DNA of 64,000 nt from NCBI GenBank assembly GCA_032718475.1, contig JAUCBJ010007352.1, forward strand, positions 1 through 64,000. The letters are read 5' to 3'. Made by a program: the position numbers and the translations under genes. This document shows, piece by piece, positions 32,714 through 43,135 of this stretch. Source of the DNA: Nemertoderma westbladi. Taxonomy: Eukaryota > Xenacoelomorpha > Nemertodermatida > Nemertodermatidae. The notes below the pieces were generated by a model. That model was not told the DNA's origin. It saw only the letters and a list, made by a program, of their open reading frames with translations, and did no database searches. Numbering within the stretch: the first letter of the stretch is position 1; each line of letters begins with the position of its first letter.

Positions 32714-32993
32714 GGTTCCGCCTTGGTGTAGTGGTTGCATTGAATTCACATCTCCCGTAGGTCGTGGGTTCGATCCTCACATGGGCAGGGCAGTTTTCGT
32801 TTCGGCACGAATGCTTTAAAGGGACCAGCCAGGGCGCATCTCTGCCTTGCATCCTTAAGTGGTAGCTAAATGAGTACTGGAGTTTCCTCTGGGGAGTAAA
32901 GTTCTGGGGGGACCGCACTGGAAATAAGTCGTCAGACTTTGTGCGTAATCCCTGGCCTAGTGGCCGAAGAAAATTTACTTTACTTTACTTTAC
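32714..32993 (+). mobile_element. tRNA-derived SINE, plus-strand copy
   Basis: The 5' end has pol III promoter boxes: A box TGGTGTAGTGG at 32724-32734 and B box GGTTCGATCC at 32767-32776, spaced as in a tRNA. It continues with a roughly 200-bp unrelated body (CTCTGCCTTGCATCCTTAA, GTTCTGGGGGGACCGC) and a (TTTAC)n tail at 32974-32993. The tRNA part lacks a proper anticodon arm and acceptor pairing, so it is a SINE head and not a tRNA gene. A second copy is at 25155-25390. Confidence 0.8.
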
Positions 32994-33002
32994 ATCTCAC
33001 AC

Positions 33003-34017
33003 TAGATCTCATACTGTTGATGGTGACACAGAACCATTTGAAGTATTATGGTGAGTCCTCCAAATGGGACACACTTGCGCCATTCTTGTTCATAATTGTG
33101 GTTGACTATGTTCTACGCATGTCCTTAGATCATCAAATGATGATGGTGTGATGGTAACTCCACCTACTGGCTCCAGAAGTCGAGGAAATCCTGCCAAGTA
33201 CCTAACTGAAGACTTTGCTGATGACTTAGGAGTACTCACAGAATCACTAGAGGGAGCCCAACGGCTCCTCAGCTCATTAGATCAGGCTGCTTCTAGTGTT
33301 GGTCTTTTTATTAACTCCAAAAGACCAAAATTTTGAAATTTAACTTTGAAAGTCCTCAGCAAGTCTCTGACCGGATGAGCATAAGCTCAAAGGATGGTAT
33401 GCATGAGCATGTGGATGACTTCTGTTGGGATCATGGATCCAGAAGTCAGGTGAGGGAAAGGGATACGTAAGGGAAAGGCATGGGCAGCCTTGAATAGTCT
33501 TTCCAGGATTTGGAAGTCACAGAGAATTAATCGGAAACTTAAGGTCCGATTATTTAGAGCAGCAGTAGTTCCAGTACTCCTGTATGGGAGTCCATGCTGG
33601 GATCTAACTGCTGAGGACACCAAATCCTTGGATGGCACATTCACAAGAATGCTACACAGGGTTCATTGTGTCAAGTACAATGCACACATCTCCAATCAGA
33701 CACTATATAACATTGGAGGTGTCTCATTGGTTCTCCCAAGCTTGACACTAGAACAAAGTCACCTCCACTTCGCAGAACATTGCTTTCTCCGTGAGGACCA
33801 GTCAGTGCATAATCTTGTGCTTTGGCAGCCTCATGGAGTGAATAAGCATGGTGGACAGCCCATGATTTTCTTGAGACGCATCTTAAAGGACACTGGCCTT
33901 GAAGATGCGGATGATCTAGCAAATGGTATGGGTGATAGGGAGTTGTGGCGGCGCAATTTTGTCGACAAGCCGGCACAGCATTCTTAAAAATGCAGCTGCA
34001 ATGCAGCATGCCGATCC

Positions 34018-34049
<32 letters not shown>
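33003..34049 (+). pseudogene. LINE B copy 3 (RT to 3' end, degenerate)
   Basis: Begins TVDGDTEPFEV and carries DTLAPFLFIIVVDYVLRMSL, FADDLGVLTESL, GLFINS and, in 33490-33987, the C-terminal domain ending DKPAQHS. Several small deletions break the frame (near 33045, 33145, 33330 and 33425). The 3' end is CGATCC(TAG)10 at 34018-34049, the longest such tail in the window. Confidence 0.8.
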
Positions 34050-34676
34050 TACTGGACCAAGTGGTCACAAGTCCCAGATGGACCATATTTTGTTTCGTAG
34101 GAAATACAGGAGCTCTATTATGTACAGTGTATTTGCACTTCCACTTATCCAGCTATTACCGCCTTATTGTAGCTAAGGGGAAGACTTAGTCTCCACGCTT
34201 GCACAATTGCCAAGGCATGACTGGTCCTCTTTGTTGCAACAGCGCAGTTGTACCAGCTGTACACTACACTGAGCAACAGGTAAGAGGTTCTCACCTCTGA
34301 GGCGGTAGATCACTGTGAGGGCTATACTGCCTTTTCAGAAGCAGTTAACAGCAGAAACAGTTCCTGTATACCCTCGAAACAGGAAATGTGTATCTGAGTC
34401 TGTGCTCACAGATATCCACATTTTCCTTTGCAGAAATTAAGAATGCAACAATGGGCATGAAGACCAATCGTACCAGTGGAGTAGATGCGTGCCCCGTGAG
34501 GTTTTAAAATTCCTGAGTGCTTAGAGCTCATTCACCCCAATATTCTGGACATAAGGACAAAGAGAGTCCCTCAAGAAATTAAAATATATAAGTTGGTCCA
34601 TGCCCCAAAGAAGGGCAACCAAACAACCGATGAATTTTTTCGTGGAAACTCGTTAATCTCGATTGCTGCAATGCAT
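34050..34676 (+). pseudogene. LINE B copy 3b (endonuclease to RT start, degenerate)
   Basis: Immediately after the (TAG)10 tail, the sequence matches the endonuclease end of LINE B (GGTCACAAGTCCCAGAT, the GHKSQID codons), then the linker and, near 34600, KKGN and RGISLIS remnants. Heavily decayed with many stops. It ends where repeat R1 copy 2 starts. The head-to-tail order means a second LINE B copy placed directly at the first copy's tail. Confidence 0.65.
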
Positions 34677-35052
34677 TCATAAATCTGTTGCTAAGGCAGT
34701 TACTAGGGCCAGGGTGGCGAACTGCAAGATCATTTCTGAAATTGTCTTCTTTACCAAAGTGTTTAAAAAGTTTCAGGACAATATTGATGCATTTTGATTA
34801 ACTTTCAACTTATACACTGGTTAAGATACGAGATTCACTAACATTCACCATGAACTTTGATCCTAAAATCGAAAAACCAATTTTTGAGTAAAAAACTTTG
34901 AAGACCAAAGAAAGGCATTGAATCAAAAATGCAGAGGTGGCATCCGGCCTAGCTGGATTTGCCATGTCTTGAAGTACAAAAATCAGGTGGATGCCAACCA
35001 TTATGAAAAAATGCCATCTAAACTTAATTTTCGGGAGTTGGCAGGTAGACTA
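34677..35052 (+). repeat. Repeat R1, copy 2
   Basis: Starts with a CATAAATCTGTTGCTAAGG word and ends GGAGTTGGCAGGTAGACT. Inverted relative to 31202-31568. Confidence 0.65.
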
Positions 35053-35142
35053 GTAGTACCAGGAACGGATATTTAGATATTTATTTTATTTAGTTATTTA
35101 TTCAGCCGAACGGATACTTAGATATCACTCCCACATATCAAT

Positions 35143-35823
35143 ATGGATGTAGATCTAGTCCACCTGCTGCTAGTCACTTTGTCTATTGTATTAGACGAAC
35201 TACCCCAGGTATTAGCTGCTAACTGCACCCACTACCGCATAACTTTTGAGCTGTTTGTATCAGATCAAGAGGTCTTTCAAGATGTTCCTCTGTATGTTCA
35301 ACGTCAGGGTGTCAATAAGACGGGATGCGATTTCTGTCTGAGCTATGATGAGCAGCTACCTGGCCATCTACTAGTAAACAACGACATAAAAATATTGGGT
35401 TATACAAGAACGGAGTATTGTTGGATTGAAGCTGATCGCGGTGTGTGCCCTCATCACACTGTTGAGGATGAATGCAAAGCATTCCGTGATCACGATCAGC
35501 ATTATAATCTACCGGAACATGATGCGGCGGAGTTCTTACAACCAAGCTGTCAGGTAGTTTGTTGTGACAACGCCGAAGTCTGCGATGCAATCCGGATGGA
35601 TTACCCACTGGTTTGGGAACACGATTATAAGACCAATAATGGAGACATTGATTGGGAAAATCCGGTGTTTGTGAAACAGCTGGTTACTACTGAACCGGTT
35701 ACAATGGTACCGGTTCCAACAACATCTGAAACATCCACTATGGCTAGAAGCTCAGGGAACAATCTCAGAGCAGTTGCTCTTTCAGCTACCATAGTAGCAG
35801 CAATATCTACAAACTTCGCATGA
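35143..35823 (+). CDS. Secreted cysteine-rich, probably GPI-anchored protein
   Basis: An uninterrupted ATG-to-TGA frame of 226 codons. Residues 5-17 are hydrophobic and followed by a likely signal cleavage near Ala25-Ala26. The mature part has ten cysteines (including a CxxC at 62-65 and VVCCDNAEVCD at about 138-147) and two N-glycosylation sites (NCT at 27, NKT at 58). A Thr/Pro-rich stalk (about 180-200) leads to small residues (RSSGNN) and a C-terminal hydrophobic segment with no charged tail, as in GPI-attachment signals. It would sit on the outer cell surface. The CC-x5-C-D ending recalls Ly6/uPAR-type domains, but spacing is not standard, so that is only a suggestion. No transposon motif is present, which makes it the only likely host gene here. 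Intronless as seen; it could be one exon. The nearest AATAAA is at about 36244. Confidence 0.65.
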   Translation: MDVDLVHLLLVTLSIVLDELPQVLAANCTHYRITFELFVSDQEVFQDVPLYVQRQGVNKTGCDFCLSYDEQLPGHLLVNNDIKILGYTRTEYCWIEADRGVCPHHTVEDECKAFRDHDQHYNLPEHDAAEFLQPSCQVVCCDNAEVCDAIRMDYPLVWEHDYKTNNGDIDWENPVFVKQLVTTEPVTMVPVPTTSETSTMARSSGNNLRAVALSATIVAAISTNFA

Positions 35824-37014
35824 TATACTAATATCTTCACTTCGTATAGGTAAATGTACCCAACTCCTTAAATAAGGTCTATATTGGTAGTACTGTATGT
35901 ATAAATATAAAACGTACTAAAATTACAACCACGAAAGCTGCATTCTATCAAGAACTATACTGTAGTAGAAATTCGTTTTTATTTCATCACGTAATAATTT
36001 TTCTCATTCTGGGGGTCAAACCTCAATCCTCTTCAATCCAACTTCAAACCTCGAAAAAATGTAGGTGTAGAGCGCGGGGCATGTGTGTGTGGCATAACAA
36101 ACCGTCCAGTGCCACTGTTTCTGTTTAGTATTAGTACAAATTAGACCAATGACTTGATTAGACCTGTCTGCTTCTCTGACGGTATAATATTATACTGTTG
36201 AAGTGTCAGCCGTTATTAAAATAACACATATATGAATATATTGAATAAATTGAATATATTGAATATATAAATATTATTTTGAACAGTACTATTTTACTAT
36301 ATTGCTTCCATAGTTACTGCAATTCGAATTAGTGTACTCTTCAACTCCAGATGCTGCCTTACCCAGGCGTTCTAGAACTACAAGGCCATGCAACCGTGAG
36401 GGACTGGAGGCGGACTGGAGGCAAACTATTTTTTGTTATATATCACAATTTATAATCACTCATTTTACGAATAATATAACAAATTTTAGAAAATTATTTT
36501 CTGGAATTATAATTATTATAAATGCATTATTGTGTTGTACAGTACTTGTTTTCGATAGGCGTTCTAAACTGTAGGTCATGACGGCGGAATTTACTAGCTA
36601 ATTCGAGTGTTTGAGTTACAAAGAAAAAACCCACTGGAAATTTAATGTAAGGCCAAATTAAAACACTTCTACATAATATTTATAAAATGAACTTTAATTT
36701 TTTAAGTTTATTTTTTGTTATGGTGGATTTTACTAAACTGTCCACGATTTTTTGCTAACCAAGATGAAACTTGAAATGTAAGACTGTAATATTGGCTTTG
36801 ATTTAATTTAAATCTAAGCAGAAATTCAAACAGTCAGCTTAACTTCAGTAAAAATCCTCCAAATAATTATAATTTTGTTGTGCATACTGGACATTAGGTC
36901 ACTCATTCCAGGAATATAACTAGTAATTATAGCTAAGTGGATCACTTGGGATTGACAAATATAGTGAATTACCATTCTGGAATTATATGACCTGAAATAT
37001 AGATTTTAATCTTA
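35824..37014. other. Non-coding stretch downstream of the secreted-protein gene
   Basis: AT-rich. A GGCGTTCTARAACT word occurs twice (about 36358 and 36558), possibly a decayed repeat end. Otherwise nothing recognised. Confidence 0.4.
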
Positions 37015-37800
37015 AGTTTTCTGATAAATTTAATTATCTTGATTCTTTGCGATTACAATGATTTTTTTAGTTCCTTTTTTGGTATATGTTTGTTAGCAAT
37101 TTTTTCAAAGTTGTCATAGAATTCCTCAAATTTTGCAGGATGGGATGAATTTGATTGTAGATAAGTCCAATTTTGTTGTTTCTCTAGGTCTTTTAAAAAG
37201 TTGCTTTTGTTAAATTTTGAGAAATCATAAATATTATTTATTTTCCTGTAATTTAAAATAGATGGCGTAGTTTTGAATTTTTATGAAAGTTGTTAAATGG
37301 TCATTATTGCCAATTTCAGCGAGAAAGACACCAGGGGTTAAAATTTTATCTAAAATATTCGTCGAAAAATGGTCAAGTAAAGTTTTAGAAAATTGTGTTT
37401 TACGTGTTGGTACTTTTATTATTTGGTGTGTTTTACGTGTTGGTACTTTTATTATTATTATTTATTATTATTTGGTCTAGCGAATGGAATTGTAAGATTG
37501 GCAAATATTTATTACCTATTTTGGTGTTTTTCATGAGATCAATGTTATAGTCACCGGTTAAAATAATATCAAAATTCTGTTAGGATAGACTAGCTAACAA
37601 GTTGTTAAGATTATCAAGGAATTCTTCGAGGTTACTGGACTGAGGCCGGTAATTATTCCCTATTAAAAGTGGTTTTTTAATCAGTTTGTCGTTGGTAATG
37701 CGGTTAAGTAACCCAGGTAGATTCAGAGTTTTGGAGAGTTATGTCTTAACGGTGAGGGAAGTCATATCCTTGTTTAATGTACAGTATTTGCTGTATATTG
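37015..37800 (-). pseudogene. LINE F endonuclease fragment
   Basis: On the minus strand, broken frames read RPQSSNLEEFLDNLNNLLA (near 37640-37580), then GDYNIDLMKN (near 37560-37530), and further LFDHFSTNILDKILTPGVFL and GNNDHLTTFI (37380-37290). These follow the order of an APE-type endonuclease with a DxNIDLL motif and a terminal (S/N)DH block, as in CR1-type LINEs, unlike LINEs A-E. Many stops; no RT seen. Confidence 0.6.
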
Positions 37801-38932
37801 CTACTACTTGTGGATACATGTTTTAAGGTCAACATTTTACGGGGATTCTTAATTTAATAATTTTGAGAGGATTGAAGCTAGTTGTGTTATACGATTGTGC
37901 TATTTAAAATGTGCTATAAGAAAAAAAAACCAATCGTAAAAAAAACAATAATTAATGTTCTATTGTTGTGTACTGTACCGAGTTAGTACAGTAGTGCATA
38001 CTGTACAGTGTATGTCGACCTATGGCGTGACTGTTGTACATGACTACTACATGACTACATGACTGTTAAAATAATTTTACCGGTAGAGCTAGAGGTTTTA
38101 TTGATAGGCCTACTTCATACTTCCATATATTGCATGCAATTCATACTGTACACTATTTTAAACTAGTTTAGAAACTCTGCTAAACTAATTTCAAACCAGT
38201 TCGTAATTATAGTTAGGGTGCAGTGTGGAACGCGCACAAATTGTTCTTAATTTTTGGACAAAATTTGATCATCGTGTTCATATAAACATGGTTCTTATAA
38301 AAAAAAATAAGGGACACACAGTAGGTCAGCCTAGTTGAACTAATTATTATTATATAAATTATAAATATATTATTATTTATTATTTATAAATTATTATTTA
38401 TGTATTATTTATTATTATAAAAATATTATAAATTATATATCTATTGCCAATCATTGTGCTATTAATTATTTCAGTATTAGTGCTAATTAATTGTAGCCCG
38501 ACCTACAATCAAAAAATTGGATTGAATTTAGCCATTCAAACCTTTCAATCCTCCATTGCCAGCCATTATTAAATGGTTTGAGGAATGACACTCAGAATGA
38601 GAAAAATGCCCTTGAATGAGGAATGTACTGTATTTCACCAATAGATTGAAACTGAAAATCAAATCAAAACTATGATGCGTTTGTGGAAGGGGTCCATCAG
38701 AATTAAGACACTATAATTGGTTTGCCTATTGAATTAAGAAGGTCGAATGCAGCTTTCATTATGGTCGTATCCTAGCACAACCCTGGGACAAATGGGAACC
38801 AAGGCAACTTGGTAATCAGAGTGGAAGGGTTTACTGTGGAAGATCACCGCCCATGGTGGTGAACAGGCATTCCTTGGCTTAACGAGCCGAAAAGATTCTC
38901 CCATTCATTATGGCCGTATCTACAGTACAGTA
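37801..38932. other. AT-rich non-coding stretch
   Basis: Includes an ATT/TAA-rich low-complexity tract at about 38340-38440. No gene recognised. Confidence 0.4.
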
Positions 38933-39160
38933 GGACACGTTCGTGGGGCCTTCGCGCAGGACGAGGCTCAGTTATCAGATACAGATTAAAATTGAGCAGT
39001 TCTATCCCAAAATCGGGACTTAAGATATTGAATTAAATAATTAAGAAATTTAACAAAACCGCTAATAAGAATATATCAAATAAGAGAGGAAAGGTCCCCC
39101 CTCGCTTCAACCGCCCTCTTAATCTGCACCACCCCAACCCAAAGGAGCACAGAGGATAAA
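38933..39160 (+). repeat. Dispersed repeat family, copy 2
   Basis: Starts AGGACACGTTCGTGGGGCC and shares AAACCGCTAATAA and a GGAGCACAGAGGATA end with the copy at 24818-25012, at clearly lower identity and with indels. Confidence 0.55.
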
Positions 39161-40603
39161 TAAAAGGCAGGATAAAGCAAGCTGGCTTATTAGTTACACT
39201 AGTTGTAGTGCCCTGCCTTTATGTCCTATATAGATGTAATTACCCATTGCCAAGTAGTAGGCAATAGCTAGCTAATACGCCAAGGAATGAGGGAGGTATA
39301 GAGTGGCGAGGGCATTTTGATACTTAATTACGTTTAGATCAATTAAAAACACATTTCTCATAGCAAATCACTTGAACTAACTAATTAAAAACTATAATGG
39401 AATGGGGTATGTGGATTACAGCTGTATAACTTTTAAGTATAATTATTTATATCTTATACTCTAAAATGATTAATTTCCATTAAAAGACAGGCTTGAAAAT
39501 GCTGTTATTACCCTAATCAACTTAATTAACTAATTAACTGCTATTATCTTAGCTTATCGAAGGCCACACGGAAATTCAACTTGGAAAATTTCTAAACTTT
39601 TGCTAGACTACATGTGTACCAAGTTTGGATAGATTTCATAGATATTTTGGCTGAGTTATTAACGTTTAAAATTGAACACAACAGAGCAACAGACACACCG
39701 ATTGAGTTAGTGGTACCCGTATGCTAAGCTCGCTTTCTTTAGTCGCTCGCCCCACATGTAATCTGCTATGAACTATATATCGTGATCTACTGTATTACAT
39801 AATACAGAGAGAACCTATAGTATAGCCTACATAATGATTATCTAATGTATTGGATATGGATATAATGGATGTTTAATGATACAAATAAATGTGGTGTGTG
39901 ATTTATTTTTAATTCTGAACTAGTACAATGTACTCAGATCATTAAATAGTTATTGTTAATACCGTGCTGTTACCTCGCCATCCCCCCCCCCCCCCCCCCC
40001 ATGCCCATACACATACAGTATATTTCAGTATTACAATTCTCATTAATCACAAACAATAATATATCAGTATTTTTCTGACAAAAACAAAAAACTATGTTAT
40101 TATCAATCGAGGGAAAGAAGCTGGTTACATATACGGCTTTTTATAACCAAAACAATAAATGATGTTGTTACTAATATAAGGAAAGGAGTAATAATAAAAT
40201 GATATACATGGGGGAAAGGGGGGGAGGCTAACAGCACATAGAGGGAGGGGTTGGGTAGGTGGATAAAGGCCCGTTCACAGTCAATGGTGCCCATCAGAGC
40301 TGTAAACTAGACTAAAGACAAAAGCAAACAGTTACAGTTGACAGGTAGTTTGGACCCAATGCATTGGTTAGTCTAGTGGTATTGAAGCATTAAGCCAGCG
40401 TTACACTTCCCGGAGTCTGTTCACACTCAACAGCGCCGTTGCGTTAACTGGTCGTCTATATATTCACAGTTAATTCAACAGTCTAGACAATCATTTTATT
40501 AACATTATTTCAATGGGCTGCGGTAAACTGCGCGGTGTACCGCACTGTCTGCACAACCACAGGTTCGGTCGTTCACAGTCAGCGGTACGCTGGCTGTTTA
40601 ACA
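39161..40603. other. Non-coding stretch
   Basis: Holds a 19-nt C run (39982-40000) and, at 40268 and 40570, two copies of a CGTTCACAGTCA word. No gene recognised. Confidence 0.4.
39982..40000 (+). repeat. Poly-C tract
   Basis: Nineteen uninterrupted C. Confidence 0.9.
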
Positions 40604-42030
40604 TTACTACTACTAGGATCGACATGCTGCATTGTAGCTGCATTTTTAAGAATGCTATGCCGGCTTATCGACGAAATTGCCAGTTGCCATTGACATTTGC
40701 TAGATCATCCGCATCTTCAAGGCCAGTGTCTTTAACGATGCGTCTCAAGAAAGTCATGGGCTGACCACCATGCTTATTCACTCCATGAGGCTGCCAAAGC
40801 ACAAGATTATGCACTGGCTGGTCCTCACGGCGAAAGCAATGTCCTGCAAAGCGGAGGCGACTTTGGTCTAGCGTCAAGCTTGGGGGAACCAATGAGACAC
40901 ATCAAATGTTATATAGTGTCTGGTTGGAGATGTGTGTATTGTACTTGACACAATGAACCCGGCGTAGCATTCTTGTGAATGTGCCATCCAAAGATTTGGT
41001 GTCCTCAGCAGTTAGACCCCAGCATGGACTCCCATAGAGGAGTACTGGAACTACTGCTACTCTAAATAATCGGACCTTAAGTTTCCGATTAATTCTCTGT
41101 GAATTCCATATCCTGGAAAGCCTATTCAAAGCTGCCCATGCCTTTCCCTTACGTATTCGAAGGTCCTCACGTGACTACCGGGTGACCCTGATGATCCCGG
41201 ATGTAACAGAAGTCGTCCACATGCTCAAGCATACCATCCTTTGAGCTTATGCTCATCCGGTCAGAGACTGAGGACTTTCAAAGTTAACTGTCAAAATTTT
41301 GGTCTTTTTGGAGTTAATAAAAAGACCAAAACTAGAAGCAGCATGTTCTAATGAGGTGAGGAGCCATTGGGCTCCCATAGTGGTTCTGAGAGTACTCCTA
41401 AGTCATCAGCAAAGTCTAGAGCAGTTAGGTACTTGGCAGGATTTCCTCGACTTCTGGGGCTAGTAGGTGGAGTTACCATCACCCCCTCATCATTATGATG
41501 ATCAGGACATGCGTAGAACATAGTCAACCACAATTATGAACAAGAATGGCTCAAGTGTGTATCATTGGAGGACTCCCCATAATACTTCAAATGGTTATGT
41601 GTCACCATCAACAGTAGACACAAATGTTGTCGAACCATCGAATACTGATCTGATTGCTGCAATAATTTCATCAGGAATCCCATATAATGAAAGTATGGTG
41701 AACATACGTGAGCTAGAGACTGAATCAAAGGCTTTGAAGAAGTCAACAAAGATAACAGCCAGATGCCTGTCTTTCTTTTTTGATAACTCTTCAATTATCC
41801 TTCTAAGTGCCAAAATGGGCTCCATGGTCACACGACCTTTACGGAACCCATTCTGATTTCCACAGATCAGTCTCTCAATGGGATCCCTGATACGATTTAA
41901 TAAAATTCTATTGTATAGCTTTCCAGCAATCGAGATTATTGAGATTCCCCGAAAAGAACCACAGAGTGTTTGGTTGCCCTTCTTGGGAACTGGCACCAAC
42001 TTATTTCTTTTCATTTCTTGGGGGACTCTT
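40604..42030 (-). pseudogene. LINE B copy 4 (RT to 3' end, degenerate)
   Basis: Runs from VPQEMKRNKLVPVPKKGN (near 42030) through RGISIISIAGKLYNR, VDFFKAFDSVSS and a broken GDT block to the C-terminal DDLANV (near 40690). The 3' end is a short (TAG)n at 40604-40616. Frameshifts and small indels near 41535, 41345, 41190 and 40900 kill the frame. The 5' end is truncated at about 42030, where homology to copy 1 stops. It is more diverged than copies 1 and 2. Confidence 0.8.
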
Positions 42031-42040
42031 CCCAAGTCTT

Positions 42041-42782
42041 CTTACCAAGGTCAGGTCAAGTATTCTAGGTCATTGATCAAGAAAACTTGCCACCTCCATG
42101 CAGCATAAAGGAGGTGCCACCTGTAGCTGCATAGACCCTCTTACTAGGGCAGATCTGGTCCTGTAACTAGGACCCCCTTCGTTCTGGGATAAGGACGCCC
42201 TTGGTCCTGGATTAAGGACCCATATACTTGGCTGCAGGGGTATATGGCCTGACCAGGCAGATGGTGATCTACCAATGGCTGGTCAGGAGTAGAGTGTTCT
42301 CATGTCCACTCTGAGAGCACTTCACTGCGACCTGCACCTGGCAGCAAGGGTACAGGGCATGACCCAGCAGATGAGCTGCAACAGCCAATGGTGGGTCATG
42401 TGCGCCAGAGTAGATATGGGTGATGGGCCTCATATCTGACTCCATTGCGACACCCACCCTGTGGAATGGCAAACCAGGGTGTGGTATTTGCCCCGAGAGC
42501 TGACTCGGCAAAAAAGCACCCCCCAACCCCCACTATGGATTACATTAGCAATGCGGAGGTCCAGCCACTAGAGGCCAGTGGAATTACCGGACACAATCGG
42601 CCTCACAGGCGTCAGTTAACTCCTGACCGGCTGCCTGTCTCACCCCCTACAGGAGAGAGAGCAGCCAACAATTCTTTGAGTCCCTTTCCTGGTGACCTTT
42701 CTGGCCCAAACCCTGGGTCACCAGGAAGGCCAGATTGTGATGGGGAGAGGGATTCTGGAGTTGGAGGCTACTCTTATGTTCC
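42041..42782 (+). other. GC-richer segment, possibly a LINE 5' region
   Basis: Noticeably richer in GC than its surroundings. It contains GTATATGGCCTGACCAGGCAG and similar repeated GGCAGATG/ACCCAGCAGATG words (42255, 42365). From 42535 it has an ATG frame whose sense reads TPDRLPVSPPTGERAANNS and GPNPGSPGRPDCDGERDSG. I think this is the 5' UTR and start of an element of the LINE A/B group whose 3' part is missing, but that is from general memory of such leaders and not proven. It ends abruptly at the 15-bp minisatellite. Confidence 0.3.
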
Positions 42783-43041
42783 ACCCCGAAACATTAAATA
42801 TAAATACCTTAAATATAAATACATTAAATATAAATACATTAAATATAAATACATTAAATAAAAAATACATTAAATATAAATACATTAAATATAAATACCT
42901 TAAATATAAATACATTAAATATAAATACATTAAATATAAATACATTAAATATAAATACATTAAATATAAATACATTAAATATAAATACATTAAATATAAA
43001 TACATTAAATATAAATACCTTAAATATAAATACATTAAATG
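42783..43041. repeat. 15-bp minisatellite, left part
   Basis: About 17 tandem copies of a 15-bp unit (ATTAAATATAAATAC) with point variants such as CCTTAAAT. Because 15 is a multiple of 3 and the unit has no stop, several reading frames stay open (YKYIK repeats); these are not genes. The same array resumes at 46918 after LINE C. Confidence 0.95.
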
Positions 43042-43135
43042 ATGATGAGCTGTAATTTAATCCGCATCGGATTGTTAAAATTAGCACAGTAAAATTATTA
43101 ATAAATAAATAAAACATACTTAAAGAAAAGATAGA

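Noticed and set aside
32714-32790. tRNA gene
   Set aside because: A and B boxes are present but cloverleaf pairing is poor and the sequence continues into a SINE body and tail shared with another copy.
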